64,000 bases of DNA from Acidobacteriota bacterium (lineage in GTDB: Bacteria > Acidobacteriota > Blastocatellia > Pyrinomonadales > Pyrinomonadaceae). The stretch is from NCBI GenBank assembly GCA_023389035.1, contig JAEWFC010000031.1:62001-126000 (forward strand). The letters run 5' to 3'. Positions 34,378 through 42,054 of this stretch are shown piece by piece (position 1 is the stretch's first letter; each line of letters begins with the position of its first letter). Under the pieces are notes generated by a model, which saw only the letters and a program-made list of their open reading frames with translations, searched no databases and had not been told where the DNA came from. Position numbers and translations under genes: made by a program.

Positions 34378-35094
34378 CTAGCGGTCTTCTGTGGCGATTG
34401 CTCGCCCGGTCAAGAGCGGATAAGGGTTGATGTTAGCGCCTTCCCAATAGCGATTCGGGTCCGTTACGACCGATACCGAAAAATGCAGATGAAAGTTCCC
34501 GGTGCCGGCGTTTCCCGTATCGCCGACGTAACCGATCACGCGGCCGCGGGTCACCCGATCGCCGGGCTGGATATCGTCCGCGCGTCGCTGTAAATGTGCG
34601 TAATAAAGCACTAACCGGCGATCATCGGTAATCTGGTAGATCGTGATGCCGCCCGCCTCGCTGTCAAAGAACCGGACGATCTCTCCATCGGTCGCTGCCA
34701 ATACAGGCGTTCCTGAAGGGGCCATTATGTCTATTGCGCCATGCGATCTCTCTTCTCCGCGTGCATCGCCAAAAGTATCCAATAGATCTTTAGCTTGCAC
34801 ACCCGCGACGGGTATGGTCAGTATCGCTCCCGGTGCGGTAAAAACAGGGCCGGACGCAGCTTCCGCCGGAGTTGGCGTCGTGAGGCTCGGGTCAAGATAT
34901 GGAGTTTCCTGGGGTTGCGGTGTCGGTATCGCGCCGCCTGCATTGGGTCCCGGGATCGCTGCGGTCTCGATCGCCGGCAGGCCAACATAATTTTTGATCA
35001 GCGACTCACTGATGAAATAGATCGCGACGCCATGGAGCACGATCAGATAGACCACAAATACTCCGCGGAGGGCCGACTTTGCCACGTTATTCAC
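34378..35094 (-). CDS. M23 (LytM-type) metallopeptidase, membrane-anchored
   Basis: 238 residues from a GTG. One N-terminal transmembrane helix (about 10-30, GVFVVYLIVLHGVAIYFI) is followed by a Pro/Thr linker and then the M23 domain (about 95-225). Zinc ligands are seen as SHGAIDI (HxxxD) and FHLHFSV (HxH). Both are intact, so endopeptidase activity against peptidoglycan is expected at the outer face of the membrane. Typical closing motifs GYVGDTGNAGTG are present. The gene lies 95 bases upstream of the L,D-transpeptidase and may share its transcript. Upstream is the region with three palindromes before the sigma factor. Confidence 0.9.
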   Translation of the reverse strand: MNNVAKSALRGVFVVYLIVLHGVAIYFISESLIKNYVGLPAIETAAIPGPNAGGAIPTPQPQETPYLDPSLTTPTPAEAASGPVFTAPGAILTIPVAGVQAKDLLDTFGDARGEERSHGAIDIMAPSGTPVLAATDGEIVRFFDSEAGGITIYQITDDRRLVLYYAHLQRRADDIQPGDRVTRGRVIGYVGDTGNAGTGNFHLHFSVSVVTDPNRYWEGANINPYPLLTGRAIATEDR

Positions 35095-35170
35095 TGCTGA
35101 GAATTGTACTGTGCGACCGTGACGCTAACAAGCAATTGTTTATCGCGAAGATCGACGAAAATATTTTGAC

Positions 35171-35234
35171 TTTAGGCGGAAATCACCTAAAATGTCGGTG
35201 CCTATTGAGTATTACTCATAAATCTGAATTCAGA
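35171..35234. promoter_or_regulatory. Three successive palindromes upstream of the sigma/protease locus
   Basis: TTTAGG / CCTAAA (35171-35176, 35186-35191), TGAGTATTACTCA (35206-35218) and the perfect TCTGAATTCAGA (35223-35234) stand in a row within 64 bases, about 80-140 bases before the ATG at 35312. The arrangement suggests binding of one or more dimeric regulators, or an AT-rich promoter with overlapping operators. They are different sequences, so several regulators may be involved. Confidence 0.45.
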
Positions 35235-35311
35235 CTAATGGCCGTTTCCGCATCCGTTGTGCTCGACCTATAGGACACACCCCGCCGGTTTTGCGTATTC
35301 TTCCACATTAA

Positions 35312-35923
35312 ATGTCGCAGCCCGCAACGTCACCTCTTGATCACTTGCTCGCGTTTCTCGATAGCGACCAAACGATCGCGGCTGAAAAATATGAGGAACT
35401 GCGGTCCCGCATCGGTCAATTGCTAATCTGGCGTGGAGTTGAAAGTGCTGACGCTGACTCGCTAGCTGACATCGTACTTGATCGGATCGCGTTAAAGCTC
35501 AGAGCTGGCGAAGTCATTGAGAACATTAACAGTTACGCAGCCGCCGTCGGTAGATTCGTTGCCCTCGAGCATAAAAGGAAAAAGCGGGAAACGGCCGTTG
35601 GTGAACTCCCTGAACGGCCCGCTCCGAATACTCTCGACTTCACTGATGATACCGATCAGCGACTCGCGTTGCTCCGCCGGTGCCTGATGGAAATTCCTGA
35701 GGAATCAGACCGCAGGCTGATCCTGTTCTATTATGACACTGAGGCAAATGAAAAGACCAAATACGCTCGGAAGGCCTTGGCAACCGACCTTCAGATGTCG
35801 GCAAACGCCCTAAAGGTAAAGGCTTGCCGCCTCCGGCTGAAGCTCGAGAGGTGTATCAACAAACACGTTGCAGAAACCAAATCGCCTGCAGGCGCCACTT
35901 ATGATCGTGAGGGTTCAAAATGA
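35312..35923 (+). CDS. Divergent ECF-like RNA polymerase sigma factor
   Basis: 203 residues. An N-terminal helical region (about 20-95: EELRSRIGQLLIWRGVESADADSLADIVLDRI ... YAAAVGRFVALEHKRK) matches sigma region 2. The C-terminal part (about 115-190) has LLRRCLMEIPEESDRRLILFYYD and LQMSANALKVKACRLRLKLERCI, the helix-turn-helix of region 4. Both are quite distant from classical ECF factors, so I rate it as sigma-like. The final ATGA overlaps the start of the next gene, which encodes a single-pass membrane protein with anti-sigma layout. Expression and start: the ATG has no clear ribosome-binding site, and TATTCT ten bases upstream could be a -10, so the mRNA may be nearly leaderless. Confidence 0.75.
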   Translation: MSQPATSPLDHLLAFLDSDQTIAAEKYEELRSRIGQLLIWRGVESADADSLADIVLDRIALKLRAGEVIENINSYAAAVGRFVALEHKRKKRETAVGELPERPAPNTLDFTDDTDQRLALLRRCLMEIPEESDRRLILFYYDTEANEKTKYARKALATDLQMSANALKVKACRLRLKLERCINKHVAETKSPAGATYDREGSK

Positions 35924-36867
35924 AGTCGCTCCCCGATGATCAAATAACTCGATACCTTTTAAGGACACTTCCGGATCCTGAGGCGGAAGCCTTTGAAGCG
36001 CGGTTGGTGGAAGAAAGTGAGCTCTTTACCGACACCCAAGATCGTGAAAATGATCTCGTAGATCTTTATGTTTCAGGACGTTTGAGCGGTGATACGCTTG
36101 CAGCTTTCAAGAGATCGCTCATCGACCAGCCATCCCGCCAACAAAAGGTCGCAAACGCCAGGGCGTTAGCCGAACATATTGAAACTACACGCTTTACAGC
36201 ATCGGAAGCTGTTACTAACAAAAAGGAAAGAGCCGGTTTTTTTGGGTGGTTCAACGCTCCTCGATTGGCTTTTGGCAGCCTGCTGATCATTCTCGCGGCT
36301 ATCAGTACAATGCTGTTCCTGGAAAATCGCCGCGTCTCTGATGAGATCGCAAGGCTCGAGGCGGTTAACGCCGATCGTCCCGAGCAATCCATCCCAGACA
36401 TCCAGCAAACGATCGATGCTGAGAGATCTGTAACTGCAGAGCTGACCCGCGACCTGGATCGCGAACGTGAACGTTCCGCACGGCTCGAGCAGGAGATAAC
36501 GTCAATGCGATCAACAAATACAAGGCCGCCAACGGTCGAGCCACGGCAGGAGATCATTCGGTCGGTAACATTGCGGCCGGAACGCACCGAACGACAGATC
36601 ACCTCCACCTCGACCGCAACCGGCCCAAAACGCACCTCGGTACTCATTGCTCTTCCGGCAAACACTGCGGCCGACGTACGAGTTTCGATCCGGCTGAACG
36701 GCCGCACGATCAAGGAGAACGTTGGCGTGGTCGCTGATCCCGCAGGGACGGCTGCCGTATCTGCAACTATTGCAGACACTGAGCTTTCACCCGGCGAAAA
36801 CGTCTTGACGGTCCACGCAGAGGGCGGCGATCAGATCGCAAGATACGTGTTAAAAGTTTCTCCCTGA
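35920..36867 (+). CDS. Membrane protein with anti-sigma-like topology and coiled coil
   Basis: 315 residues. The N-terminal cytoplasmic part (1-105) starts LPDDQITRYLLRTLPDPEAEAFEARL, which is the form of the helical domain of zinc-free anti-sigma factors (the HxxxCxxC motif is absent). One transmembrane helix lies at about 112-132 (LAFGSLLIILAAISTMLFL). The outside part has a coiled coil (ARLEAVNADRPEQSIPDIQQTIDAERS ... RDLDRERERSARLEQEI, about 138-195) and a beta-rich C-terminal domain (about 235-315). It is translationally coupled to the sigma gene by the ATGA overlap. I infer that it holds the sigma factor and senses a signal outside, where the proteases work. Confidence 0.7.
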   Translation: MKSLPDDQITRYLLRTLPDPEAEAFEARLVEESELFTDTQDRENDLVDLYVSGRLSGDTLAAFKRSLIDQPSRQQKVANARALAEHIETTRFTASEAVTNKKERAGFFGWFNAPRLAFGSLLIILAAISTMLFLENRRVSDEIARLEAVNADRPEQSIPDIQQTIDAERSVTAELTRDLDRERERSARLEQEITSMRSTNTRPPTVEPRQEIIRSVTLRPERTERQITSTSTATGPKRTSVLIALPANTAADVRVSIRLNGRTIKENVGVVADPAGTAAVSATIADTELSPGENVLTVHAEGGDQIARYVLKVSP

Positions 36868-36947
36868 TGCCGGTGTAACCTTTTTCTCGATTTCGGCACA
36901 TGTAGCTGTAAGGGCGGAAAAACGCCAATAAACGAAGGAGAAAAAAC

Positions 36948-37604
36948 GTGTCAATAACGAGAAAGGGATTACTAACGGCGACGCTCATTTTCGCGATCGC
37001 ATCGACAGCACTCGCGGAAAGCTCAGGCAGAAGGCTCTTTCAACCGCATCTTTCAAACGCTGGATCAGTTCTTCGGATGTCTGCCGCTGAACGGGCTAGC
37101 TTTTTAACCGGTAAAGAATTCGTCGTCGCTGAGATGAGCGCTCGTTACGCGGGCAAGGATTCTGATTCCTACAACTCTGCTGCAGTTGACCTCATGATGC
37201 TGATCGAAAAGACAGACGGTGAAAGCGAGAACGCCGAGCTTCGGGAACTGCTCTCAGCGATGCTCCGACGATCAATAAATTCCGCGTCTTTAAGTGCAGG
37301 GATCAGGTCAATTATGGCAAAATATGCCGAGCGGCAACCCGCGGATCATAAATGGCACGTACTTACCGGTGCAGCGGCGACTAACGCTGTGTACAGCGCA
37401 TTTTATTCCGACGCGGCATCTCTCAGCCGTCACCTCTCTGAAATAAAAGCTTACGCTCGCATGCGTCCGGGATCGCTCGATCCCGTGCTCGTTCAGGCCC
37501 TGAACGGCCTGGCAATGTGTGCAAGTGACGAGGGGTTCTCGCATTCTGAAATGGAAGCGATAAAAGAACGGGGACTAAAATTATTCGAATTGGTTGAGGC
37601 ATAA
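36948..37604 (+). CDS. Exported hypothetical protein of the sigma/protease locus (218 aa)
   Basis: I do not recognise the family. The GTG start follows GAAGGAG (about eight bases). A clean signal peptide (MSITRKGLLTATLIFAIASTALA, cleaved about 23) leads into an all-helical mature protein, with segments such as LRELLSAMLRRSINSASLSAGIRSIMAKYAERQ and HVLTGAAATNAVYSAFYSDAASLSRHLSEIKAYA. There is no catalytic motif and just one Cys. It lies between the anti-sigma-like gene and the subtilase, in the same direction. It could be an inhibitor, chaperone or substrate of the protease, but nothing in the sequence decides this. Confidence 0.65.
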   Translation: MSITRKGLLTATLIFAIASTALAESSGRRLFQPHLSNAGSVLRMSAAERASFLTGKEFVVAEMSARYAGKDSDSYNSAAVDLMMLIEKTDGESENAELRELLSAMLRRSINSASLSAGIRSIMAKYAERQPADHKWHVLTGAAATNAVYSAFYSDAASLSRHLSEIKAYARMRPGSLDPVLVQALNGLAMCASDEGFSHSEMEAIKERGLKLFELVEA

Positions 37605-37657
37605 GCCTCACAGAGATCACGTAAGAGCGTTCAGTATAAAGACCTTAGGAGAAACCG

Positions 37658-39706
37658 ATGAAGTTCAAACTGTCCACACTACTTTCCCGACGAGGTTCGT
37701 CATTCCTTGCAGCGTCGGCACTTGCTGCCGTCGTAACCGCTGCCTTTCCGATCGCGGCCGTAAATGCCGAACCGAGCATCAACCACCTGTTGCCGATCGT
37801 CGACGAGATCGAGACGCTCGACACCAAGCCCACCGACAAACGGTCGAAAATGTCCTTCGCGTCATATTCGGACTTTCAGGCAAACAAACGAACCCTCGCG
37901 GAGCGCGATGGAAAACTGCAGGCGTCGCCAGAGGCGGGCCGTCAATTCGACGTGTTGAACGTGGAATTTAAGACCGTAGCTGCCCGGCGTGCAGTTTTCA
38001 CTGATCTGAAGAGGTCTAACCTACAGGACACTTACGTTCTTTCCGCTACGGACCGCTTTGCCGATATCTTTTCGGCCGGCGACGAACCTTGGGACGCACT
38101 CGTTGCCAATCCCAATGTGGTTCGAGTTGAATATGACACGGGCGTGACGACACCGCCGCCGCCCAAGGTTAACCCCGCTCCGACGGAAACGCTTGGCGAG
38201 CCCGAGAGCATTGTCCGGGGTGGCCATATGGGGCTGACCGGTAAAGGCGTGACCATCGCGATCCTCGATACCGGCGTTGATTTCCGTCACCCGGACTTCA
38301 TTACCTATGACGCACAGGGACGCCCGACCTCGCGGATCAAGTATATTTGGGATACTTCGACACCATACGTCGAGGGCCGCGGTATGAAATCGCCCGTACT
38401 TTTTCCAAATGGTTCGTCTATAGGGACACTTTATACGCAGGCACATCTGACTGCTGAGTTGCGAGCGGCGCGGCAGACCATTCCGCCCACTGATCTAGAT
38501 GGCCACGGAACCGCGTGTGCGAGCATCGCCGCCGGAAACGGTAACGCTGATAAACAGCCGAAGGGCCTGAAACGCGGCGATGTCGTCGGTGTGGCTCCTG
38601 AGGCCGACATCATAGGCGTGCGGTTTGGCTACGACGGCGGTTTCGAGAACGTTTTCACGCTGACAGCAGCAGCCGAGTGGCTCGACAAGATAGCCGGTGC
38701 GTCACCGTTGATCCTTTCAGGCAGCTTCGGCGGCCAGTACACGGGACACGACGGGCAAACGATCCGTGAACGACATCTGAACGCCCGCTTTCCGTTGACG
38801 AAGCCCGGCCGAGCGATCGTCTTTGCCGCAGGAAATGACGGCGATTCAAACATGCACGCCACCGTAAAATTCGACGCCGAGGCTAAAGCAATACGCTGGA
38901 ACGCTGTTGGCCCTGCAAGACTCCACTTTTTCTTCGACAGTGCCGATGCGATCGACGTGATCGGCTCCGCCACCACGCCGATCACAGGCAAGATCTCTAA
39001 TGAGGTCAACCCGATCACGGGTCAACGGCAGGCGATACTAAACGTAAACTCGGGCCCGGGCAGTATTCAGTTCAAGAATCCCGCCGGCAAAGTTACCGAG
39101 GTGCACGCGTACATGCTCGGCTTCAGGTCCGGAGGCAATACATTCCTCGCACCTGAGCGGACGTATAGCCACCTCGTGGGATCGCCGGGTGCCATGGAAA
39201 ATGCCATCACGGTGGGCAGCTACGACTGGAATGACGACTTTGCGTCAGGGCCGCTCCCGCAGCTCGCACCGTGCCTTGGTACCGACGGCAAACAGCTGAA
39301 TGTCCGCATCGGATGGCTGTCGTGCTATTCCAGCCCCGGGCCGAACCGTTCCGTGAAGGGCAAGGCCGTCACAAAACCAGAGATCGTCGCTCCGGGTCAA
39401 TATTATGCCTCCGCTAATGCCAGAGACCTGCAGGGCGGAACCCCGAATGAATACGCCGAGGTTGACCCGACCGGCATGTATCGTCTAATGAACGGCACCA
39501 GTGCGGCGACGCCTTATACATCAGGCGTGATCGCGTTAATGCTGCAGAAACGGCCGCGTTTGACGCTCGGTCAGATCAAGACACAGCTAGTTTCGCGTGC
39601 TAACAAGACCGGTCTGAACCCGTTCGTCAACGCGTTGCCGAACAAGGACTGGGGCTACGGAAAGCTGAATCTTGCGTCTGTGGATGCGATCCTTAAAGGG
39701 ATCTAG
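37658..39706 (+). CDS. Exported subtilase (S8) of the sigma/caspase/CHAT locus
   Basis: 682 residues. Signal peptide about 1-37 (with VVTAAFPIAAVNA). A propeptide region (40-165) precedes the S8 domain, with Asp204 (IAILDTG), His283 (DGHGTACAS) and Ser615 (MNGTSAATPYTSG). An insertion between catalytic His and Ser (about 400-500) looks like a beta domain (DSADAIDVIGSATTPITGKI), similar to the PA/fibronectin-like insert of S8A and kexin-related proteases. Unlike the other two subtilases in the window it has no SLH-like C-terminus, so it would be soluble in the periplasm or secreted. ATG follows TTAGGAG. Next gene encodes a caspase-like peptidase in the same direction. Confidence 0.92.
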   Translation: MKFKLSTLLSRRGSSFLAASALAAVVTAAFPIAAVNAEPSINHLLPIVDEIETLDTKPTDKRSKMSFASYSDFQANKRTLAERDGKLQASPEAGRQFDVLNVEFKTVAARRAVFTDLKRSNLQDTYVLSATDRFADIFSAGDEPWDALVANPNVVRVEYDTGVTTPPPPKVNPAPTETLGEPESIVRGGHMGLTGKGVTIAILDTGVDFRHPDFITYDAQGRPTSRIKYIWDTSTPYVEGRGMKSPVLFPNGSSIGTLYTQAHLTAELRAARQTIPPTDLDGHGTACASIAAGNGNADKQPKGLKRGDVVGVAPEADIIGVRFGYDGGFENVFTLTAAAEWLDKIAGASPLILSGSFGGQYTGHDGQTIRERHLNARFPLTKPGRAIVFAAGNDGDSNMHATVKFDAEAKAIRWNAVGPARLHFFFDSADAIDVIGSATTPITGKISNEVNPITGQRQAILNVNSGPGSIQFKNPAGKVTEVHAYMLGFRSGGNTFLAPERTYSHLVGSPGAMENAITVGSYDWNDDFASGPLPQLAPCLGTDGKQLNVRIGWLSCYSSPGPNRSVKGKAVTKPEIVAPGQYYASANARDLQGGTPNEYAEVDPTGMYRLMNGTSAATPYTSGVIALMLQKRPRLTLGQIKTQLVSRANKTGLNPFVNALPNKDWGYGKLNLASVDAILKGI

Positions 39707-39714
39707 CCGAATTT

Positions 39715-39745
39715 CCGGCCGCTGCAGCCTACGAGCGGCGGCCGG
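39715..39745 (+). terminator. Possible hairpin terminator between subtilase and caspase genes
   Basis: CCGGCC-GCT (39715-39723) pairs with AGC and GGCCGG (39734-39745) with a GGC bulge. The following sequence is pyrimidine-rich (TCTCTCCCCTATTTC) but has no clean T-run, so termination would be partial. If so, caspase and CHAT genes may have lower expression than the subtilase. Confidence 0.3.
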
Positions 39746-39769
39746 TCTCTCCCCTATTTCTTCGCTAAA

Positions 39770-42043
39770 ATGAGATCGGAACCAACACAATTCAGGGCCA
39801 TCATCGCCGCAATGATCGTTGTGGTGTCGATGGTCGCAATCGATCTTCGCGATGCGCGAAGCATCATCGCGGCGGCGAGCATCGACGAGCCGCGACCGAT
39901 GTACGCTTTGCTGGTGGGGATCTCAGATTACAAAGATGGTAGGCCGCAGAGCATCGCCGGGTGTGTTAACAACGTCGATCTGCTTAGATCTTCCCTGATC
40001 GAGTGGGGTTTTCCTGACGACAACCGCAACATTCTAACGCTGAAGAATGAACAGGCCACTTATAAAGGCGTCACGGACGCTTTTCGAAAGCACTTAACAG
40101 CTAACGCATCCCGTGAAAAGGCCAACGGCCGCGAAGCTGTAGTGGTCTATTACTTCTGCGGGCACGGTTCGCAGTACCCAAATGCGGCCAACGACGACGA
40201 AGAGACCGACGGGCTAGACGAGACATTTGTTGCGTGGGACAGCCGTGCACCGGGCGTTTTCGATATTCTCGATGACGAGATCGCCGATCTGCGTTACGAA
40301 CTCTCTCAGCACACATCGAAAACGACCCTGATCTTTGAAAGCTGTCACTCCGGAACGGGTTCGCGAAACCCATCGGTAAAGGGTGCCGACATAATGCGGA
40401 CCGCTGCGGATGAGCGATCAAGAAAGCCCTATGTCCGGCGCTTTCCGCAAAGCAAACTGCCCCCCGACCCAACTACATATGTCGAGATCTCGGCGGCCCA
40501 CAGCGCTCTTGAAGCCTTGTCAGAATCAGCCGCTTTGGCGGCACCGGACAAACCATACGGACTTATGACCAAATCCCTGGTCAAGGCGCTCAGGGCGGCG
40601 AACACGTCCGGGTCGGTGCCGACATATCGCGAGCTTATGCGTGATATCCGGCAGTTTATCGTCTCGGGTCCGGTCCGTTCGGATCAGTCACCTCAGATCG
40701 AGGGCGACCTTGACGCACCACTTTTCGGCATCGCCGGTGCCCGACGAGCGTTTATTGAAGTGATCGATACCGATTCCAACGCACGTATCGCTACGATCAA
40801 AGCGGGGACAATTCACGGGATTGCTCCGGGCTCACAGATCGCATTCTACCGCAAAGGATCGAGCGGATCGGGAGCCAACGGGTGGATCGCAAATGGTACC
40901 GTAACATCGGTCGGAAGTTTTGAGAGCACGGTTAATGTTGGTGCGGAGCGTGGATCGCCGTTTCCCATCGACCGATCGTCAAACGCCGTGATAGCAGCTG
41001 CCAACCCGGCCGACCCGATATTCCTGGACCTCAATAGCCCGACGGCTCTTTCTGATGCAGTTCACAAAGAGATCTTGTCTGAAGTTCGGGCGACCTTAGC
41101 GAAGGAGGGGCTTTTTGAGAATGGAACGTTTCGGGAGGCTTCAGCCGAAACGCGATCGGGGCCAAATGTGCCGGCGCTATCGATCGTCAGGTCAAAGCTT
41201 TCAGAGGTGTTCGGTTCGCAAAAAACTGCTGACCACGAACTGCTCGCACCGGTCGGGCCTGAATACAGGTGTAGCGGGGATTCGCTCGTTACTGTTGAGA
41301 GAACAGCTCGGTTTCCGCGTGCGGACGAGGTTGTCTATTACGTCATCGAGGGCGAGCCAGGCAGCCCCCCGCTTTATGGAAAGACGTTCCGCTCCGGTGA
41401 TCCGGATATCGCGGCTGGCGTTGCAGACGTAATTCGCGGACGGGCGTACCAACAGCGACTCTCGCGGATCGAATTCCGCAATTCGGACCTAAGGAAGTAT
41501 GCGGACCTTAAGGTCGAAGTGTTTCCAACCGGTTCTCTCGTACCTTTTTGTCGCGGAGGCCAACTGGTGCACCGTCGGCCTGCCGCACAAACCGTCTTGA
41601 CCGACGTGACTGCACGGGCTGAGGTCAAAGCAGGCAGCCACATCAAGCTGACGCTTAGGAATCGCTCAGGTGACGTCAATCGTAAGGAAACAGGGGACCC
41701 GTATGCCAGCGGTCTTCCGCTGCATTTCGCATTGATCGAAATGACTAATGATGGGCAGGTTCGAAGCCTATACGGCTCGACCGGTGCCGACGAACCGCTT
41801 GAGGATGGCGCGACCATCACTCGGACCATAAAGATCGACAGGCCGGCTACGTCGAGCAAATACGCCGTATTTGTATCGCGGCAGTACGTTGATTTCAGTT
41901 TTCTCGAGCTTCGGGGTACCAAGCGTGACTCCGGGCCGGCGCTGGGTGAGCTTTTTTCTGACGGAGCGAGATCAGGTCAAGCGGTGTTCTCGTCGCCGGG
42001 TGATTGGGGCGTTCTTCATTACGAGCTAAAGATCAGGCCGTGA
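39770..42043 (+). CDS. Caspase-like (C14, p20) peptidase, putatively exported
   Basis: 757 residues. An N-terminal hydrophobic segment (about 9-24, AIIAAMIVVVSMVAI) suggests export or membrane anchoring. The p20-like domain (about 42-310) has YALLVGISDY, the catalytic His132 in YYFCGHGSQ and Cys192 in IFESCHSGTGSR. This is the caspase/metacaspase dyad, in the right order. The region after (about 325-600) is mixed and could be a DUF4384-type domain with KIDRPATSSKYAVFVSRQ near the end. Bacterial caspase-like proteins of this type are known from metacaspase/orthocaspase families, mostly cytoplasmic; the export signal is the unusual point. The gene is 63 bases after the subtilase and 11 bases before the CHAT gene. 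Confidence 0.88.
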   Translation: MRSEPTQFRAIIAAMIVVVSMVAIDLRDARSIIAAASIDEPRPMYALLVGISDYKDGRPQSIAGCVNNVDLLRSSLIEWGFPDDNRNILTLKNEQATYKGVTDAFRKHLTANASREKANGREAVVVYYFCGHGSQYPNAANDDEETDGLDETFVAWDSRAPGVFDILDDEIADLRYELSQHTSKTTLIFESCHSGTGSRNPSVKGADIMRTAADERSRKPYVRRFPQSKLPPDPTTYVEISAAHSALEALSESAALAAPDKPYGLMTKSLVKALRAANTSGSVPTYRELMRDIRQFIVSGPVRSDQSPQIEGDLDAPLFGIAGARRAFIEVIDTDSNARIATIKAGTIHGIAPGSQIAFYRKGSSGSGANGWIANGTVTSVGSFESTVNVGAERGSPFPIDRSSNAVIAAANPADPIFLDLNSPTALSDAVHKEILSEVRATLAKEGLFENGTFREASAETRSGPNVPALSIVRSKLSEVFGSQKTADHELLAPVGPEYRCSGDSLVTVERTARFPRADEVVYYVIEGEPGSPPLYGKTFRSGDPDIAAGVADVIRGRAYQQRLSRIEFRNSDLRKYADLKVEVFPTGSLVPFCRGGQLVHRRPAAQTVLTDVTARAEVKAGSHIKLTLRNRSGDVNRKETGDPYASGLPLHFALIEMTNDGQVRSLYGSTGADEPLEDGATITRTIKIDRPATSSKYAVFVSRQYVDFSFLELRGTKRDSGPALGELFSDGARSGQAVFSSPGDWGVLHYELKIRP

Positions 42044-42054
42044 GGCGGCATAAT

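Noticed and set aside
37594..37971. 125-codon plus-strand frame across the start of the third subtilase
   Set aside because: It overlaps the signal peptide of a well-supported S8 gene in another frame and shows no protein features.
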